A stretch of DNA of 64,000 nucleotides from an uncultured Bacteroides sp. (GCF_963666545.1 NZ_OY762899.1:1240001-1304000), one strand, 5' to 3'. Counted from the first letter of the stretch, positions 44,679 to 53,952 are shown. A program made the numbers and translations. The notes: generated by a model not told the origin, from the sequence alone.

Positions 44679-45482
44679 TCATTTTTCTGCAACAACAAAC
44701 ATCTCACTGTTAGATGTAAAGTTGTTGCTATCCAGAATATTCTTGTGTATAGTTACTTTCCGGAAGCCTATGTTTTGCAAAATCAAGATGATTTCTTCCT
44801 CCAAATAATATCTGTCCCAAACAATGAAATGTTTTGTTTCGCATCTTGTCAATAGGTTATATTGATAGGCAAACGCATTATTTTCGGGGAAATGGAATGT
44901 TTGGTTCAATAACAAATATTCGTTCTTATCCCAAAAGCCTCCCAATGGAGCATAATCCCAGCTACTTCTTTCCTGCTTGTCTCTAACGAGTTCTTCAGTA
45001 AAGATATCGAATATGAAAACGCCATTATTATCTAAAGAATGAAAAATATTTTTCAGCAACTTATCCCTGTCGTTATCAGAATGAGTACCCAAGTCACAGT
45101 AAATCATGATTGTTGTATCATACTTTCCATCAGGATATTCATTGATATAATCCCCTAAAATGTAATGTATATCTTTCCTTTCAACAGTCGCATATTCGAT
45201 GGAAGCCTTATTAAAATCTACACCTACTACTTCGTAACCCTCATCTTTGAATAAGGAAGTATATAAGCCGGGGCCGCATCCCAAATCAAGCAAACGGCTT
45301 TTTGGCTTTGACTGACTGAGTATAAAGTCTGTAATCCGCAATATGGATTCCTGTTTGCGACTGGCTCCATCGGATGTTGGGTTCAAATGCTCTTTCAACA
45401 TCTGCTGCTGGATATATGGATCTGTCCATATATTGCAGACTGTTTTCTCGAATAGAGTTGGTTTTTTATCGGTTATCAGCAT
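44679..45482 (-). CDS. SAM-dependent class I methyltransferase
   Basis: 267 residues. SAM-binding motif I LLDLGCGPG (64-72), motif II VVGVDFNKASIEYA and motif IV-like MIYCDLGT are clear. The N-terminal helices DPYIQQQMLKEHLNPTSDGASR and the aromatic-rich C-terminal half fit small-molecule methyltransferases. The substrate is unknown. It starts 23 bases after the stop of the small hypothetical gene upstream and is probably co-transcribed with it. Confidence 0.9.
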   Translation of the reverse strand: MLITDKKPTLFEKTVCNIWTDPYIQQQMLKEHLNPTSDGASRKQESILRITDFILSQSKPKSRLLDLGCGPGLYTSLFKDEGYEVVGVDFNKASIEYATVERKDIHYILGDYINEYPDGKYDTTIMIYCDLGTHSDNDRDKLLKNIFHSLDNNGVFIFDIFTEELVRDKQERSSWDYAPLGGFWDKNEYLLLNQTFHFPENNAFAYQYNLLTRCETKHFIVWDRYYLEEEIILILQNIGFRKVTIHKNILDSNNFTSNSEMFVVAEK

Positions 45483-45505
45483 TCTTATTTATGTCTATTA
45501 CAATC

Positions 45506-45919
45506 TTATTTTTTATTCATGGTAGCAGTCCAAGTATTGATAAGCAAATCACTATCATAGAGAGCTCCGTATGCATAGCAAGTATCTTCTTCTCTACGGA
45601 TTATTTCATATCCATTAAGGGTTGTCCCCTCTATTTTGAACTTAGAGAATAAATAATTTCTGTCAACATTAAACTTTCCGGATTGTTTTCCAAGTTCAGG
45701 GTTAATAGATTCCGAAACAAACTCTAAGGAAGAAATAGGCGTGATTTTATAATTATTCATTCTTCTTACACCATCCAATTGCGCCCAACTTTCATTAACT
45801 ATCTCCGTCTCAGAAATTGAGATAACAGATTCTCCTTCAGCATGGGAGATTTTACCATCAGGAGTAACAAACTCCGAAATTGTTTGCCAAGTGGCGGATT
45901 CAGATAATAAATGTTTCAT
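45506..45919 (-). CDS. Small beta-rich hypothetical protein, lipocalin-like
   Basis: 137 residues without signal peptide. The alternation of short charged turns and beta-type segments (ESVISISETEIVNESWAQLDG, LEFVSESINPELGKQSGKFN, TTLNGYEIIRREEDTCYAYGALYDSD) suggests a lipocalin- or calycin-like barrel that could hold a small ligand. The family is not firmly recognised. It is the first gene of a two-gene unit with the methyltransferase. Confidence 0.65.
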   Translation of the reverse strand: MKHLLSESATWQTISEFVTPDGKISHAEGESVISISETEIVNESWAQLDGVRRMNNYKITPISSLEFVSESINPELGKQSGKFNVDRNYLFSKFKIEGTTLNGYEIIRREEDTCYAYGALYDSDLLINTWTATMNKK

Positions 45920-46240
45920 ATTTGGACAGTATATGTTGTTTGATACGGTTTTCTATGCCGAGACGTTGCGTGAACGTTATATTATAGATCTATGATATGA
46001 AATATCAGATATACTTCTTATTTTCTTTGTTTTACGCATACAAAGATAGTACTAATAATAACACTCTGTCTTAAAATAGAGTAATCACGATTTTTATTTG
46101 CTTTTCTTCGGCTGACATGCCTAGCAAAGCCCAAATGTGATGCATAGAGAATAATGATAATTAGCTGATTAAACATTCCATTCTTTATTTATACTTAAAA
46201 CTTTTGTTATATTTGCCAATAGTTTTAAGTATGATTAAAG
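45920..46240. other. Intergenic region between hypothetical gene and DUF4143 ATPase
   Basis: 321 bases between divergent genes. It has a -7 box for the leftward gene (TATCTTTG, 46048-46041), a 6-bp palindrome TGATAT-GAA-ATATCA at 45993-46007 and the palindromic upstream block of the ATPase (46193-46230). The sequence from about 46149 rightward is homologous to 42875 onward. No gene was seen. Confidence 0.6.
46193..46230 (+). promoter_or_regulatory. Palindromic upstream block of the DUF4143 ATPase
   Basis: A perfect 10-bp inverted repeat, ACTTAAAACT (46193-46202) and AGTTTTAAGT (46221-46230), encloses TATATTTG (46208-46215), a -7 box. A repressor bound to the arms would cover the promoter. 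An ATG immediately after (46231) opens only a 10-codon frame that overlaps the real start at 46241, a possible leader peptide. The same block, same length, is kept at 42925-42962. Confidence 0.55.
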
Positions 46241-47461
46241 ATGAAGACACCTATATTAATTAAAAAAAGAGAGAATTACATCCAAAGGATACTTCCATTC
46301 ATGCGTAAGCCCCTCATAAAAGTGCTTACTGGTCAGAGACGCGTGGGCAAGAGCTATATATTGCTTCAACTCATGGAACAAATACGGACGGAAGAGCCTC
46401 AAGCAAATATCATCTATATCAACCGTGAGGATATGGAGTACGACTTCATGACAGGAGCGAAAGAGCTGAACGATTATGTTCAATCTAAAATGGCAAACAA
46501 TAAACGTAACTACATCTTTATTGATGAAATTCAAGATATTAATCAGTTTGAAAAAGCCTTGCGTTCTTTGCTATTAGATGAGAATAACGACATTTACATC
46601 ACAGGAAGCAATGCGAAGATGCTCTCAGGAGAATTAGCCACTTATCTAAGTGGCCGATATGTTGAATTCACCATTTACAGTTTATGTTATAGCGAATTTC
46701 TATACTTTCACAACCTTGAAGATTCCGATGATAGTTTTGCTTTATTTTCGAAATTTGGAGGGCTGCCATACTTAATTCATCTAAAACTAGAAGACAGCAT
46801 CGTTTTCGAATACCTCAAAAGCATCTACTCCACGATTGTTTTCAGAGATGTGGTGACACGCTACAACATACGCAACACGCTGTTTCTCGAGAAATTCATC
46901 TTGTTTTTGGCAGATAATATTGGGAGTATTTTTTCAGCAAAAAGCATTAGTGACTATCTTAAGTCTCAGAATACAAAGTTAGCCACTAACCAGATACAAA
47001 CTTACGCCGATTTCTTAACGAGCTCATTTTTAGTACACAAAGTAGGCAGATACGATTTGGTAGGCAAGAAGATCTTTGAAATAGGCGATAAATATTATTT
47101 TGAAAATATGGGCATACGGAATACTATTTGCGGATACAAGCTACAGGATAGGGCAAAAGTGCTTGAGAACATCGTCTATAACCATCTGTTGTATTGCGGT
47201 TATCAGATAAAAGTGGGAGCACTTGCAGGACAGGAAATTGATTTCGTTTGTGAAAAGGCCGGTGAGAAACTCTATGTACAGGTTGCTTTAAGATTAGATG
47301 AAGAAACAACGATTCAACGTGAATTTGGCAACCTCCTCAAGATACAAGATAACTATCCAAAAATAGTTGTGACCAATGACCAATTTACAGGCAACACTTA
47401 CGAAGGAGTTAAGCATTTATACATTCGAGATTTCTTAATGCACGATAATTATTCCCGATAA
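46241..47461 (+). CDS. AAA ATPase with DUF4143 domain
   Basis: 406 residues. AAA_14 domain with Walker A GQRRVGKS (31-38) and Walker B YIFIDEIQD (91-99), sensor-like ITGSNAKML (about 114-122), then a winged-helix part and a DUF4143 region with a PD-(D/E)xK-like strand pattern near KVGALAGQEIDFVCEKAGEKLYVQVA (about 325-350). These ATPases are abundant and multicopy in Bacteroidetes and archaea; function is mostly unknown. The start at 46241 is chosen because it gives the usual MKTPILIKKR beginning. A deleted copy of the same unit lies 3.3 kb to the left. Confidence 0.92.
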   Translation: MKTPILIKKRENYIQRILPFMRKPLIKVLTGQRRVGKSYILLQLMEQIRTEEPQANIIYINREDMEYDFMTGAKELNDYVQSKMANNKRNYIFIDEIQDINQFEKALRSLLLDENNDIYITGSNAKMLSGELATYLSGRYVEFTIYSLCYSEFLYFHNLEDSDDSFALFSKFGGLPYLIHLKLEDSIVFEYLKSIYSTIVFRDVVTRYNIRNTLFLEKFILFLADNIGSIFSAKSISDYLKSQNTKLATNQIQTYADFLTSSFLVHKVGRYDLVGKKIFEIGDKYYFENMGIRNTICGYKLQDRAKVLENIVYNHLLYCGYQIKVGALAGQEIDFVCEKAGEKLYVQVALRLDEETTIQREFGNLLKIQDNYPKIVVTNDQFTGNTYEGVKHLYIRDFLMHDNYSR

Positions 47462-47542
47462 AACTGTACCTGAACGAACAGATAAGGCTAGCAAACGCAT
47501 CAATTACCTTTCCCTATTTTCACAGCATTCGTTTTTTATTCC

Positions 47543-47550
47543 TACCTTTG
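47543..47550 (+). promoter_or_regulatory. -7 box of nudC
   Basis: TACCTTTG matches TAnnTTTG, 27-34 bases upstream of the ATG. The -33 side has only TTTT near 47517-47520. Confidence 0.5.
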
Positions 47551-47576
47551 CCTACGATTATTCAAATCTCATAAAA

Positions 47577-48353
47577 ATGGAATCAGCAACTGGAGAAATT
47601 CTGTGGTTAGTCTTCTTCAACGACCAACTGCTACTTGAGAAACAGAAAGATGCGTATACTCTTCCGTGGGGAGAGCAACCTCCCATAACACCGGAAAGCC
47701 ACACCATCATACACGATATCACCACGCCGAGAGGAGTTCTCTGCAAAGCATTCTCCATTAACCGGGAGATTGATGAAACGGAACAATATCTCATGGCCGG
47801 ACTGCGTGCCTCGTATGAATACCTACCCTACTCCCAATATCAAATAGCAGGCAAAGCTCACGAGATATTGCACTGGGACAAGAATAGTAATTTTTGCCCG
47901 GCTTGCGGTACTCCTACAGAAAAGAGGGAGCCTATAATGAAGAAATGCCCCAACTGCGGGAACGAGCTTTATCCTGCCATATCTACAGCTATTCTGGCAT
48001 TGGTACGCAAAGAAGATTCTATCTTATTGGTGCATGCCCGCAACTTTCGAGGCACATTCAAAAGCCTCGTAGCAGGATTTTTGGAGACTGGAGAAACTTT
48101 AGAGGAATGCGTAGCCCGTGAAGTGTTGGAAGAAACAGGACTGAAAGTGAAAAACATCTCTTATTTCGGCAACCAGCCATGGCCATACCCCAGTGGATTA
48201 ATGGTAGGCTTCATCGCCGATTATGAAAGTGGAGAAATTACACTACAAGACGAAGAGCTGAGTGAAGGCGCATTCTACACCAAAGACAATTTACCCGAAC
48301 TACCCCGAAAATTAAGTTTAGCCCGCAAGATGATCGACTGGTGGGTTGGATAG
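47577..48353 (+). CDS. nudC: NADH pyrophosphatase / RNA NAD-decapping hydrolase
   Basis: 258 residues. A four-Cys zinc site C107, C110, C124, C127, the Nudix box from G167 to L189 (G-x5-E-x7-REVLEETG), and the NudC-specific QPWPYPS (200-206) are all present. It hydrolyses NADH to NMNH and AMP and, in other bacteria, removes NAD caps from RNA. The N-terminal domain (1-100) is shorter and divergent, as usual. It is followed by a strong terminator. Confidence 0.96.
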   Translation: MESATGEILWLVFFNDQLLLEKQKDAYTLPWGEQPPITPESHTIIHDITTPRGVLCKAFSINREIDETEQYLMAGLRASYEYLPYSQYQIAGKAHEILHWDKNSNFCPACGTPTEKREPIMKKCPNCGNELYPAISTAILALVRKEDSILLVHARNFRGTFKSLVAGFLETGETLEECVAREVLEETGLKVKNISYFGNQPWPYPSGLMVGFIADYESGEITLQDEELSEGAFYTKDNLPELPRKLSLARKMIDWWVG

Positions 48354-48447
48354 TCTATTCGAGAAGAAAAAAAGCGGAATTATTTACAAAGTTAAAACAG
48401 ATTGCAGTATTCCCGACTTCAGCGCATAGAACGCCTACATTAACCAC

Positions 48448-48489
48448 GTTGAACGTCCGACTTCAACGTGTTGAAGTCGGACGTTCAAC
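48448..48489. repeat. 42-base near-perfect palindrome
   Basis: Two 20-base arms, GTTGAACGTCCGACTTCAAC (48448-48467) and its exact complement (48470-48489), are separated by only two bases. It lies between convergent nudC and the phosphohexomutase gene, just before separate terminators for each, so it is not needed for termination. It resembles dispersed palindromic (REP/BIME-like) units; copies elsewhere cannot be checked here. Confidence 0.8.
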
Positions 48490-48491
48490 AA

Positions 48492-48524
48492 CCCCTGCCC
48501 ACAAGGCCTGTGGAGGGTCTTTTT
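48492..48524 (+). terminator. Rho-independent terminator of nudC
   Basis: Stem CCCT-gc-CCACA with TGTGG-AGGG closing a 5-base loop, followed by TCTTTTT on the plus strand. Confidence 0.8.
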
Positions 48525-48565
48525 AGATAGTATTAAATATAGACAACACTGCGCTACAATAACAG

Positions 48566-48594
48566 AAAAAGGAGACTGGTTAGGCCTCCTTTTA
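48566..48594 (-). terminator. Terminator of the phosphohexomutase gene
   Basis: AAAAGGAG and CTCCTTTT form the stem around a 12-base loop; on the leftward transcript the stem ends in CTCCTTTTT. Confidence 0.7.
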
Positions 48595-48622
48595 TCGTAA
48601 ATAACAAAATAGATTATTCCAA

Positions 48623-50368
48623 TCAAATTCCAAGCGACTTCATCACTGCCTGAATCTTTTCATCGGCAGCAGCGTCGGCTCCTGCATAGCAGTTACGACA
48701 GCCCATTTCACCTTTTACTTCGACGTAGAATTTAATTTTCGGTTCCGTTCCCGATGGACGAACTGAAACCTTACTGCCATCTTCCGTGAAGTATTGAAGT
48801 ACGTTAGATGTATCGGGCATATCCAAGTCGGTTACATTGCCGGCAGCATCTGTTTGCTTCAAAGTCTGATAATCTTTCCACAAGATAATCTTAGAACCGG
48901 CCATCTCTTTAGGTGGATTGTTACGGAAGTCCGTCATCATTTGCTTAATCTCTTCTGCACCACTCTTTCCTTTCTTCACTACGCTAATACCTTTCTCTTT
49001 TGAGAAGCCGTATTCAACGTAGATATCTTGTAGCAATTGATATAAGGTTTTGCCATTATCTTTCGCCCACGCAGCTATCTCGGCTATGAGGCAGCAAGCT
49101 GATACGGCATCTTTATCGCGCACAAAGTCTTCGGCCAAGAAGCCGTAGCTTTCTTCGCCACCACCGATATATTTCTTCACCCCTTCATTCAAACGAATTT
49201 CACGGGCTATCCATTTGAATCCGGTATAGCAGTCGAGCATCTCGATGTTATTCTTGTCGGCTATCTTTTTGATAAGCTCTGTAGTAACAATAGTCTTCAC
49301 ACAATACTCGTTGCCTTTTATTTTACCCAAAGCACTATATTGAGTAAGGATGTAATACAAGTACATCAAGCAAGTCTGGTTGCCATTAATCAACACCCAC
49401 TCTCCTTCATCGTTTTTGCAAGAGATACCAACACGATCAGCATCCGGATCACTAGCCATTACCAGTTCGGCATCCATCGCCTTAGCCCTTTCTATTGCCA
49501 TGGAAAGAGCTGCAGGCTCTTCGGGATTAGGAGATTTCACTGTAGGGAAGTCACCACTAATCACATTTTGCTCAGGCACATCGATAATATTAGTGAAGCC
49601 CCATGACTTCAGTGCACGAGGAATAAGTGTAACGCCTGTGCCATGAATAGGAGTATACACGATCTTCATATCGTGATGACGCTTGATTACTTCAGGATCA
49701 ATAGAGACCGTTTTCACTTGTTCAATGAAAGCGCTATCCACATTTTCTCCGATAATTTCAATCAATTCAGGATTACCAACGAACTTAATATCAGCTGCTG
49801 AAGCTATTTTTTCAACTTCACCGATGATGCCTGTATCGTGAGGAGCCAACACTTGCGCACCATCGTCCCAATAAGCTTTGTAACCGTTATATTCTTTGGG
49901 ATTGTGAGAGGCGGTGAGGATGATTCCGCTCTGGCAGCCAAAGCGACGAATAGCAAATGATATTTCAGGGGTAGGACGAAGTGCTTCAAAAAGATAAACT
50001 TTGATGCCGTTTGCCGAGAAGATATTTGCCGATATCTCAGCAAACTTACGGCTATTGTTACGACAATCATGCCCTATCACTACAGAAATCTGTTTCAACC
50101 CTTTAAAGCTATTGTTCAAATAGTTAGAAAGACCTTGCGTAGCAGCACCTACGGTATAAATGTTCATGCGGTTGCTACCCACTCCCATTATGCCGCGCAA
50201 ACCACCGGTTCCGAATTCCAAATCCCTGTAGAATGATTCGATTAATTCTGTTTTATCTTCGCTATCAAGCATTCGTTTTACTTCAGCCTGGGCTTCAGCA
50301 TCATAAGCCGGAGTAAGCCACTTGGAAGCTTTCTCCGTAACTTGTTGGATTAATTCCTGATTTTCCAT
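48623..50368 (-). CDS. Phosphoglucomutase/phosphomannomutase family enzyme
   Basis: 581 residues from the ATG at 50368 (MENQELIQQVTEKASKWL); the 16-residue extension in the longer ORF is not conserved-looking. Active-site phosphoserine loop TASHNPKEYNG (Ser154), metal loop DPDADRVG and sugar-binding GGEESYG are present, with SVRPSGTEPKIKFYVEV as the phosphate-binding end. The length is typical of the alpha-phosphoglucomutase subgroup (pgcA-like). It converts glucose-1-phosphate and glucose-6-phosphate (or the mannose phosphates). A -7 box lies at 50424-50431. Confidence 0.94.
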   Translation of the reverse strand: MENQELIQQVTEKASKWLTPAYDAEAQAEVKRMLDSEDKTELIESFYRDLEFGTGGLRGIMGVGSNRMNIYTVGAATQGLSNYLNNSFKGLKQISVVIGHDCRNNSRKFAEISANIFSANGIKVYLFEALRPTPEISFAIRRFGCQSGIILTASHNPKEYNGYKAYWDDGAQVLAPHDTGIIGEVEKIASAADIKFVGNPELIEIIGENVDSAFIEQVKTVSIDPEVIKRHHDMKIVYTPIHGTGVTLIPRALKSWGFTNIIDVPEQNVISGDFPTVKSPNPEEPAALSMAIERAKAMDAELVMASDPDADRVGISCKNDEGEWVLINGNQTCLMYLYYILTQYSALGKIKGNEYCVKTIVTTELIKKIADKNNIEMLDCYTGFKWIAREIRLNEGVKKYIGGGEESYGFLAEDFVRDKDAVSACCLIAEIAAWAKDNGKTLYQLLQDIYVEYGFSKEKGISVVKKGKSGAEEIKQMMTDFRNNPPKEMAGSKIILWKDYQTLKQTDAAGNVTDLDMPDTSNVLQYFTEDGSKVSVRPSGTEPKIKFYVEVKGEMGCRNCYAGADAAADEKIQAVMKSLGI

Positions 50369-50423
50369 GAAGTTCTTATTTTTATAATTAGTTATTGACT
50401 GTTGATTCTCACTCACTAGTTTA

Positions 50424-50431
50424 CAAATGTA
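50424..50431 (-). promoter_or_regulatory. -7 box of the phosphohexomutase gene
   Basis: TACATTTG on the leftward strand, 56-63 bases before the chosen ATG, which supports the shorter start because the extension would reach to 50416. Confidence 0.45.
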
Positions 50432-50451
50432 AAAGGATAAGTTTATAAATC

Positions 50452-52137
50452 CTAATTTGTAACCTTGTATCTTTCACCTGTTTGCTTCACATATTCTTCG
50501 AGAAACTCTTTGGGATAGCCCGGGCGAAGTACTCCGGCAGGCTGACCGATGGAATTACGTTCAAAATGCCCGTTTTTCACACGCTTCACCACACCATCGT
50601 TATACTTCACAACAAGGAATTCTCCTAGGTGTTTCCACGCAGTAAAGGTGTTTTGAGCAGTAACACCGGTATATTTGGTCAGAAAGGCTTTTGCTTCTGC
50701 CGGGTTTTTCTCATACAGTTTGGCAGCCGTAGCTTCAACTCCTTCTTGTGCCTGATTCAAAAATGTTTCAAGCTCTTTTTGTGTAGCATGTACGTCATCT
50801 ATCATCAAACTATAACGCGGATAAACCATGTTGGCCACCCAGTTAAATACCCAGAAAGAAGAATCCCACGAGAAGGTGATGTAATCGGCACCGTTGCGTG
50901 CATAACAAGCCGGCACGCTGTCCGTACAGCAATACACCGGAGTAAAGACAGTCATGTTGGCATCATCTACACCAAACCAGAGTACTCCACCAATCGCATC
51001 GGGTTTATCAGCACGCATCTGAGCAACAAACACGAAGCCTGTCTGCTGAGTAGAGATGGGACGTTCATTGAAATATTCCTGATCTCCCACTTTGAAAGTC
51101 AGCGGAGAAAGGCGGTAAGGAGTTTTATAGGGACCGGCTCCGAAGTCGTTAGAAATGTCGAGCGCAGTACCTTCATAATGGTTGCGCATGGCATTCTTTA
51201 CATCTTGAACGGAGATCTTACGATTCGGTTTCACAAACAACGGCATAGGTTCATTGCTCTTTCCTTGTATATAAGGAAGATAAGCAGCTCCCTGATCGGT
51301 GAACATGTTGAAATAACTCCATACGCGGGCTTCGCAGAAACGACGTGCACCAAAATCAAGCGGCGCATACGCATCAGCAAAACTAAAATCTTTGTTTATA
51401 CCATTGAAATAGCCTTTTTCACGAGCAAACGAAACAACATCGGAAGAATAAAGACAATTCTCCTTGTCGTCCATATTGAAGCTGTGAATGCGTGATTGAT
51501 TGGCATGTGCAGAAATACAATCATCCGGCACACGAACAGCTACCCAAACGGCGCCACGAATACCGGGACCTTTGCCAATCATCTCCAGAATCCAAATCTC
51601 ATTCGGATCGGCGATGGTAAATGACTCACCACTACTATAATATCCGTATTCCTTCACAAGTTCGGTCATTATCTTAACGGCTTCGCGAGCTGTGCGAGAG
51701 CGTTGTAAACCGATATAGATCAGACTTCCATAATCAATGATTGCTGTACTATCAACCAATTCCGGACGTCCGCCAAAGGTTGTCTCACCAATAGTTAACT
51801 GAAACTCATTCATGTTGCCAATTACATTATATGTCTGCTTGGCTTGCTCTATCTGACCTAAATACTTGTTGGTATCCCACTCAAAAACATCGAGCATGGC
51901 ACCTTTTGGATAAGTTGCCGCCGGATAATGGTAAAGTTCACCGAACAATCCGTATGAATCTGCTGAATATGAAACAATGGTAGATCCGTCTGCCGACGCA
52001 TTTTTTCCTACTATCAGGTTAGTACAAGCAGATGTTTCCGCCACAAACGCCACTAAAAAGAGGCCACACAAGAGAAAACCTCTTTTCCATGTCTTTAGCA
52101 AAGCCCGGCCTTGCTCATTAAAATGTTCCTTCATCAT
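50452..52137 (-). CDS. C69-family dipeptidase (secreted)
   Basis: 561 residues. A long signal peptide ends directly before the catalytic Cys38 (ETSACTNLIVGKNASADGS), the usual arrangement in peptidase family C69/PepD (N-terminal nucleophile hydrolases). MIGKGPGIRGAVWVAVRVPDDCISAHANQSRI and YFNMFTDQGAAYLPYIQGK are further signatures. It should cleave dipeptides in the periplasm. It follows the M23 peptidase gene by 34 bases and is likely in the same transcript. Confidence 0.94.
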   Translation of the reverse strand: MMKEHFNEQGRALLKTWKRGFLLCGLFLVAFVAETSACTNLIVGKNASADGSTIVSYSADSYGLFGELYHYPAATYPKGAMLDVFEWDTNKYLGQIEQAKQTYNVIGNMNEFQLTIGETTFGGRPELVDSTAIIDYGSLIYIGLQRSRTAREAVKIMTELVKEYGYYSSGESFTIADPNEIWILEMIGKGPGIRGAVWVAVRVPDDCISAHANQSRIHSFNMDDKENCLYSSDVVSFAREKGYFNGINKDFSFADAYAPLDFGARRFCEARVWSYFNMFTDQGAAYLPYIQGKSNEPMPLFVKPNRKISVQDVKNAMRNHYEGTALDISNDFGAGPYKTPYRLSPLTFKVGDQEYFNERPISTQQTGFVFVAQMRADKPDAIGGVLWFGVDDANMTVFTPVYCCTDSVPACYARNGADYITFSWDSSFWVFNWVANMVYPRYSLMIDDVHATQKELETFLNQAQEGVEATAAKLYEKNPAEAKAFLTKYTGVTAQNTFTAWKHLGEFLVVKYNDGVVKRVKNGHFERNSIGQPAGVLRPGYPKEFLEEYVKQTGERYKVTN

Positions 52138-52171
52138 AAATTTATTCTATTTGTTATTTATTTCTATTCGT

Positions 52172-53812
52172 TTAATATGTCTCACGCACAACTGTCACAT
52201 TGCCGCAAGCATCCGTCACACTAACCTCTACTATATGCTTACCCGTACGACTTACCCGACGGGGATCTATTTTACAAATTAATCTGTTTGTCATCATCTC
52301 CCAACCGAAAAGAGCGTACTTGCCATCAATGGTTCCTTTATACGAGCGAATAGCCGTCTCTCTGTCTTTGATGTGATAAATGATTCGTCCTGAACGAGAC
52401 CAGGCTTTCTTGTTCACCGGAACAACTTTTGGCGGAATGGTATCGATTGCAACAGTATATGTGCCCAGAGTTAAGATCTTAGCTGTAACAAAACCATTTG
52501 TATACTTACCACCAACACTATACGTCCTTCCGCCTGAAACACGGGCCACATAATATTTGGTAGTATCAGCCACCACCTTGCGACGGATGCCGATAGAAAG
52601 CTCACAAGCAGAGTGCAACGGAATCGATTCATCATTTATTTGGTAGGTATAGGCCACGGCACCGGAATCGGCACGAACATTGAAAAACAAAGGCAGGTCT
52701 TCATATAATGTTCCTTTGGGTATGACGAGGGTCATTCCCGGCTCTTGCAAATAATTCATCTTATCCCAAGCAAAAAGATATTTTTCACGATGTACCAACG
52801 GATCAATCGCTTGGCGTTTGCCTCGAACAACGAAACGATAACGAGAAGTATTGCCATAGAAATCTTTCAATTCGTACACAAAGTGATAGTCCCGCTCTTC
52901 ATTAATATCAATCAATCCTCTCGATCCATTCTCGGCACGAAGCATCCGAAGCGTGTTGCCCGGATCAATGAAAGACTTCATGTAATCTCCATATACCCAA
53001 GAATTCACCATGCGGTTTTCATCTGCCGAATAACGATCCATCGTACTGCGAAAAGTCTCTTTTCCGTCTACAGTCAGCACAACGGAGTACACACCATAAC
53101 GATTAGATGTACCTGGCATATAATCATGTGCTCTGATTCCGGATCCGATCCACCCCCACGCTTCAATGGGCCGTATCGCATTGGGCATAAAGCGTTTTTT
53201 CTGTTGACTACCTTCAACAATTCCCCTACCAGGCTGAGGGAAAAGAATGACCCCACTAGCCTGCGGTGCCCGATTATCTTTTATAAAATTCCTAAAGAAA
53301 GGAAGTGGATCAACCCGATCGTCCGTAGCATCTTCAATCAGATCAATGTGTAGATGAGGGCCGAAAGAATAACCGGAATTTCCGCTCCAAGCAACCTGTT
53401 GCCCGGCACGTACAGGATACTCTGTCGGATTAGGAGTAATATCAACTTCCCATGTTTCATGTTCATATTGATAAGCCTCAACACGCTGTGCCATCCAAGA
53501 AACAAAGCCTGAAAGATGTCGATAAATGGTAGTATAACCATTGTTGTAATGCACGTAAAGCATACAACCGGACCCATGGGTAACGAGTATGCGTGATATA
53601 TAACCATCGGCTAACGCCAATACCTTTTTACCGATAACGTTTTGTGTTTTGAAATCGAGCCCGCCGTGAAAGTGATTAGAGCGCAATTCTCCAAAATTAC
53701 CGCTCAATGTAAGGGGAATGTCAAGGGGAGGAACGAAAGTGGTGGCTGCTCCTGCTTGGCAATGCCCTTCGACACTGCCAAACAACAACAAAGCCACTAT
53801 ATATTTCTTCAT
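52172..53812 (-). CDS. M23-family (LytM-type) peptidase
   Basis: 546 residues. Signal peptide (about 1-20). The N-terminal M23 domain (about 35-165) has the zinc motifs H49-x3-D53 (HGGLDF), H99 (YRHL) and H153-x-H155 (GPHLHIDL), so it looks active. The C-terminal two thirds are beta-rich with immunoglobulin-like segments (HYVFELKDFYGNTSRYRFVV type, and KHIVEVSVTDACGNVT near the end). It cuts peptidoglycan cross-bridges or acts in cell division. Upstream are a -7 box and a short palindrome. Confidence 0.92.
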   Translation of the reverse strand: MKKYIVALLLFGSVEGHCQAGAATTFVPPLDIPLTLSGNFGELRSNHFHGGLDFKTQNVIGKKVLALADGYISRILVTHGSGCMLYVHYNNGYTTIYRHLSGFVSWMAQRVEAYQYEHETWEVDITPNPTEYPVRAGQQVAWSGNSGYSFGPHLHIDLIEDATDDRVDPLPFFRNFIKDNRAPQASGVILFPQPGRGIVEGSQQKKRFMPNAIRPIEAWGWIGSGIRAHDYMPGTSNRYGVYSVVLTVDGKETFRSTMDRYSADENRMVNSWVYGDYMKSFIDPGNTLRMLRAENGSRGLIDINEERDYHFVYELKDFYGNTSRYRFVVRGKRQAIDPLVHREKYLFAWDKMNYLQEPGMTLVIPKGTLYEDLPLFFNVRADSGAVAYTYQINDESIPLHSACELSIGIRRKVVADTTKYYVARVSGGRTYSVGGKYTNGFVTAKILTLGTYTVAIDTIPPKVVPVNKKAWSRSGRIIYHIKDRETAIRSYKGTIDGKYALFGWEMMTNRLICKIDPRRVSRTGKHIVEVSVTDACGNVTVVRETY

Positions 53813-53817
53813 GTAAA

Positions 53818-53846
53818 TGCAGTTTTAATTCAGAACTGCAAACTTA
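53818..53846 (-). promoter_or_regulatory. Promoter region of the M23 peptidase gene
   Basis: TAAGTTTG (53846-53839) is a -7 box. It overlaps the end of a 7-bp inverted repeat TGCAGTT/AACTGCA (53818-53840), which would form a hairpin at the very start of the transcript. Confidence 0.45.
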
Positions 53847-53952
53847 ATGATTTTAATCGAAAAGGCACATTCGAATTGTAATAAAACCACTCTAAAAGGT
53901 CCTCTTTTAAGGGTATATTAACCTAAATTATTTTCATTACTTTGTTCAAGGT

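Noticed and set aside
46231-46263. ATG at 46231 as the start of the DUF4143 ATPase
   Set aside because: It is in a different frame and stops after ten codons; the ATPase starts at 46241.
50629-51495. Long open frame (288 codons) on the plus strand
   Set aside because: It lies wholly antisense to the well-supported C69 dipeptidase gene and shows no domain pattern.
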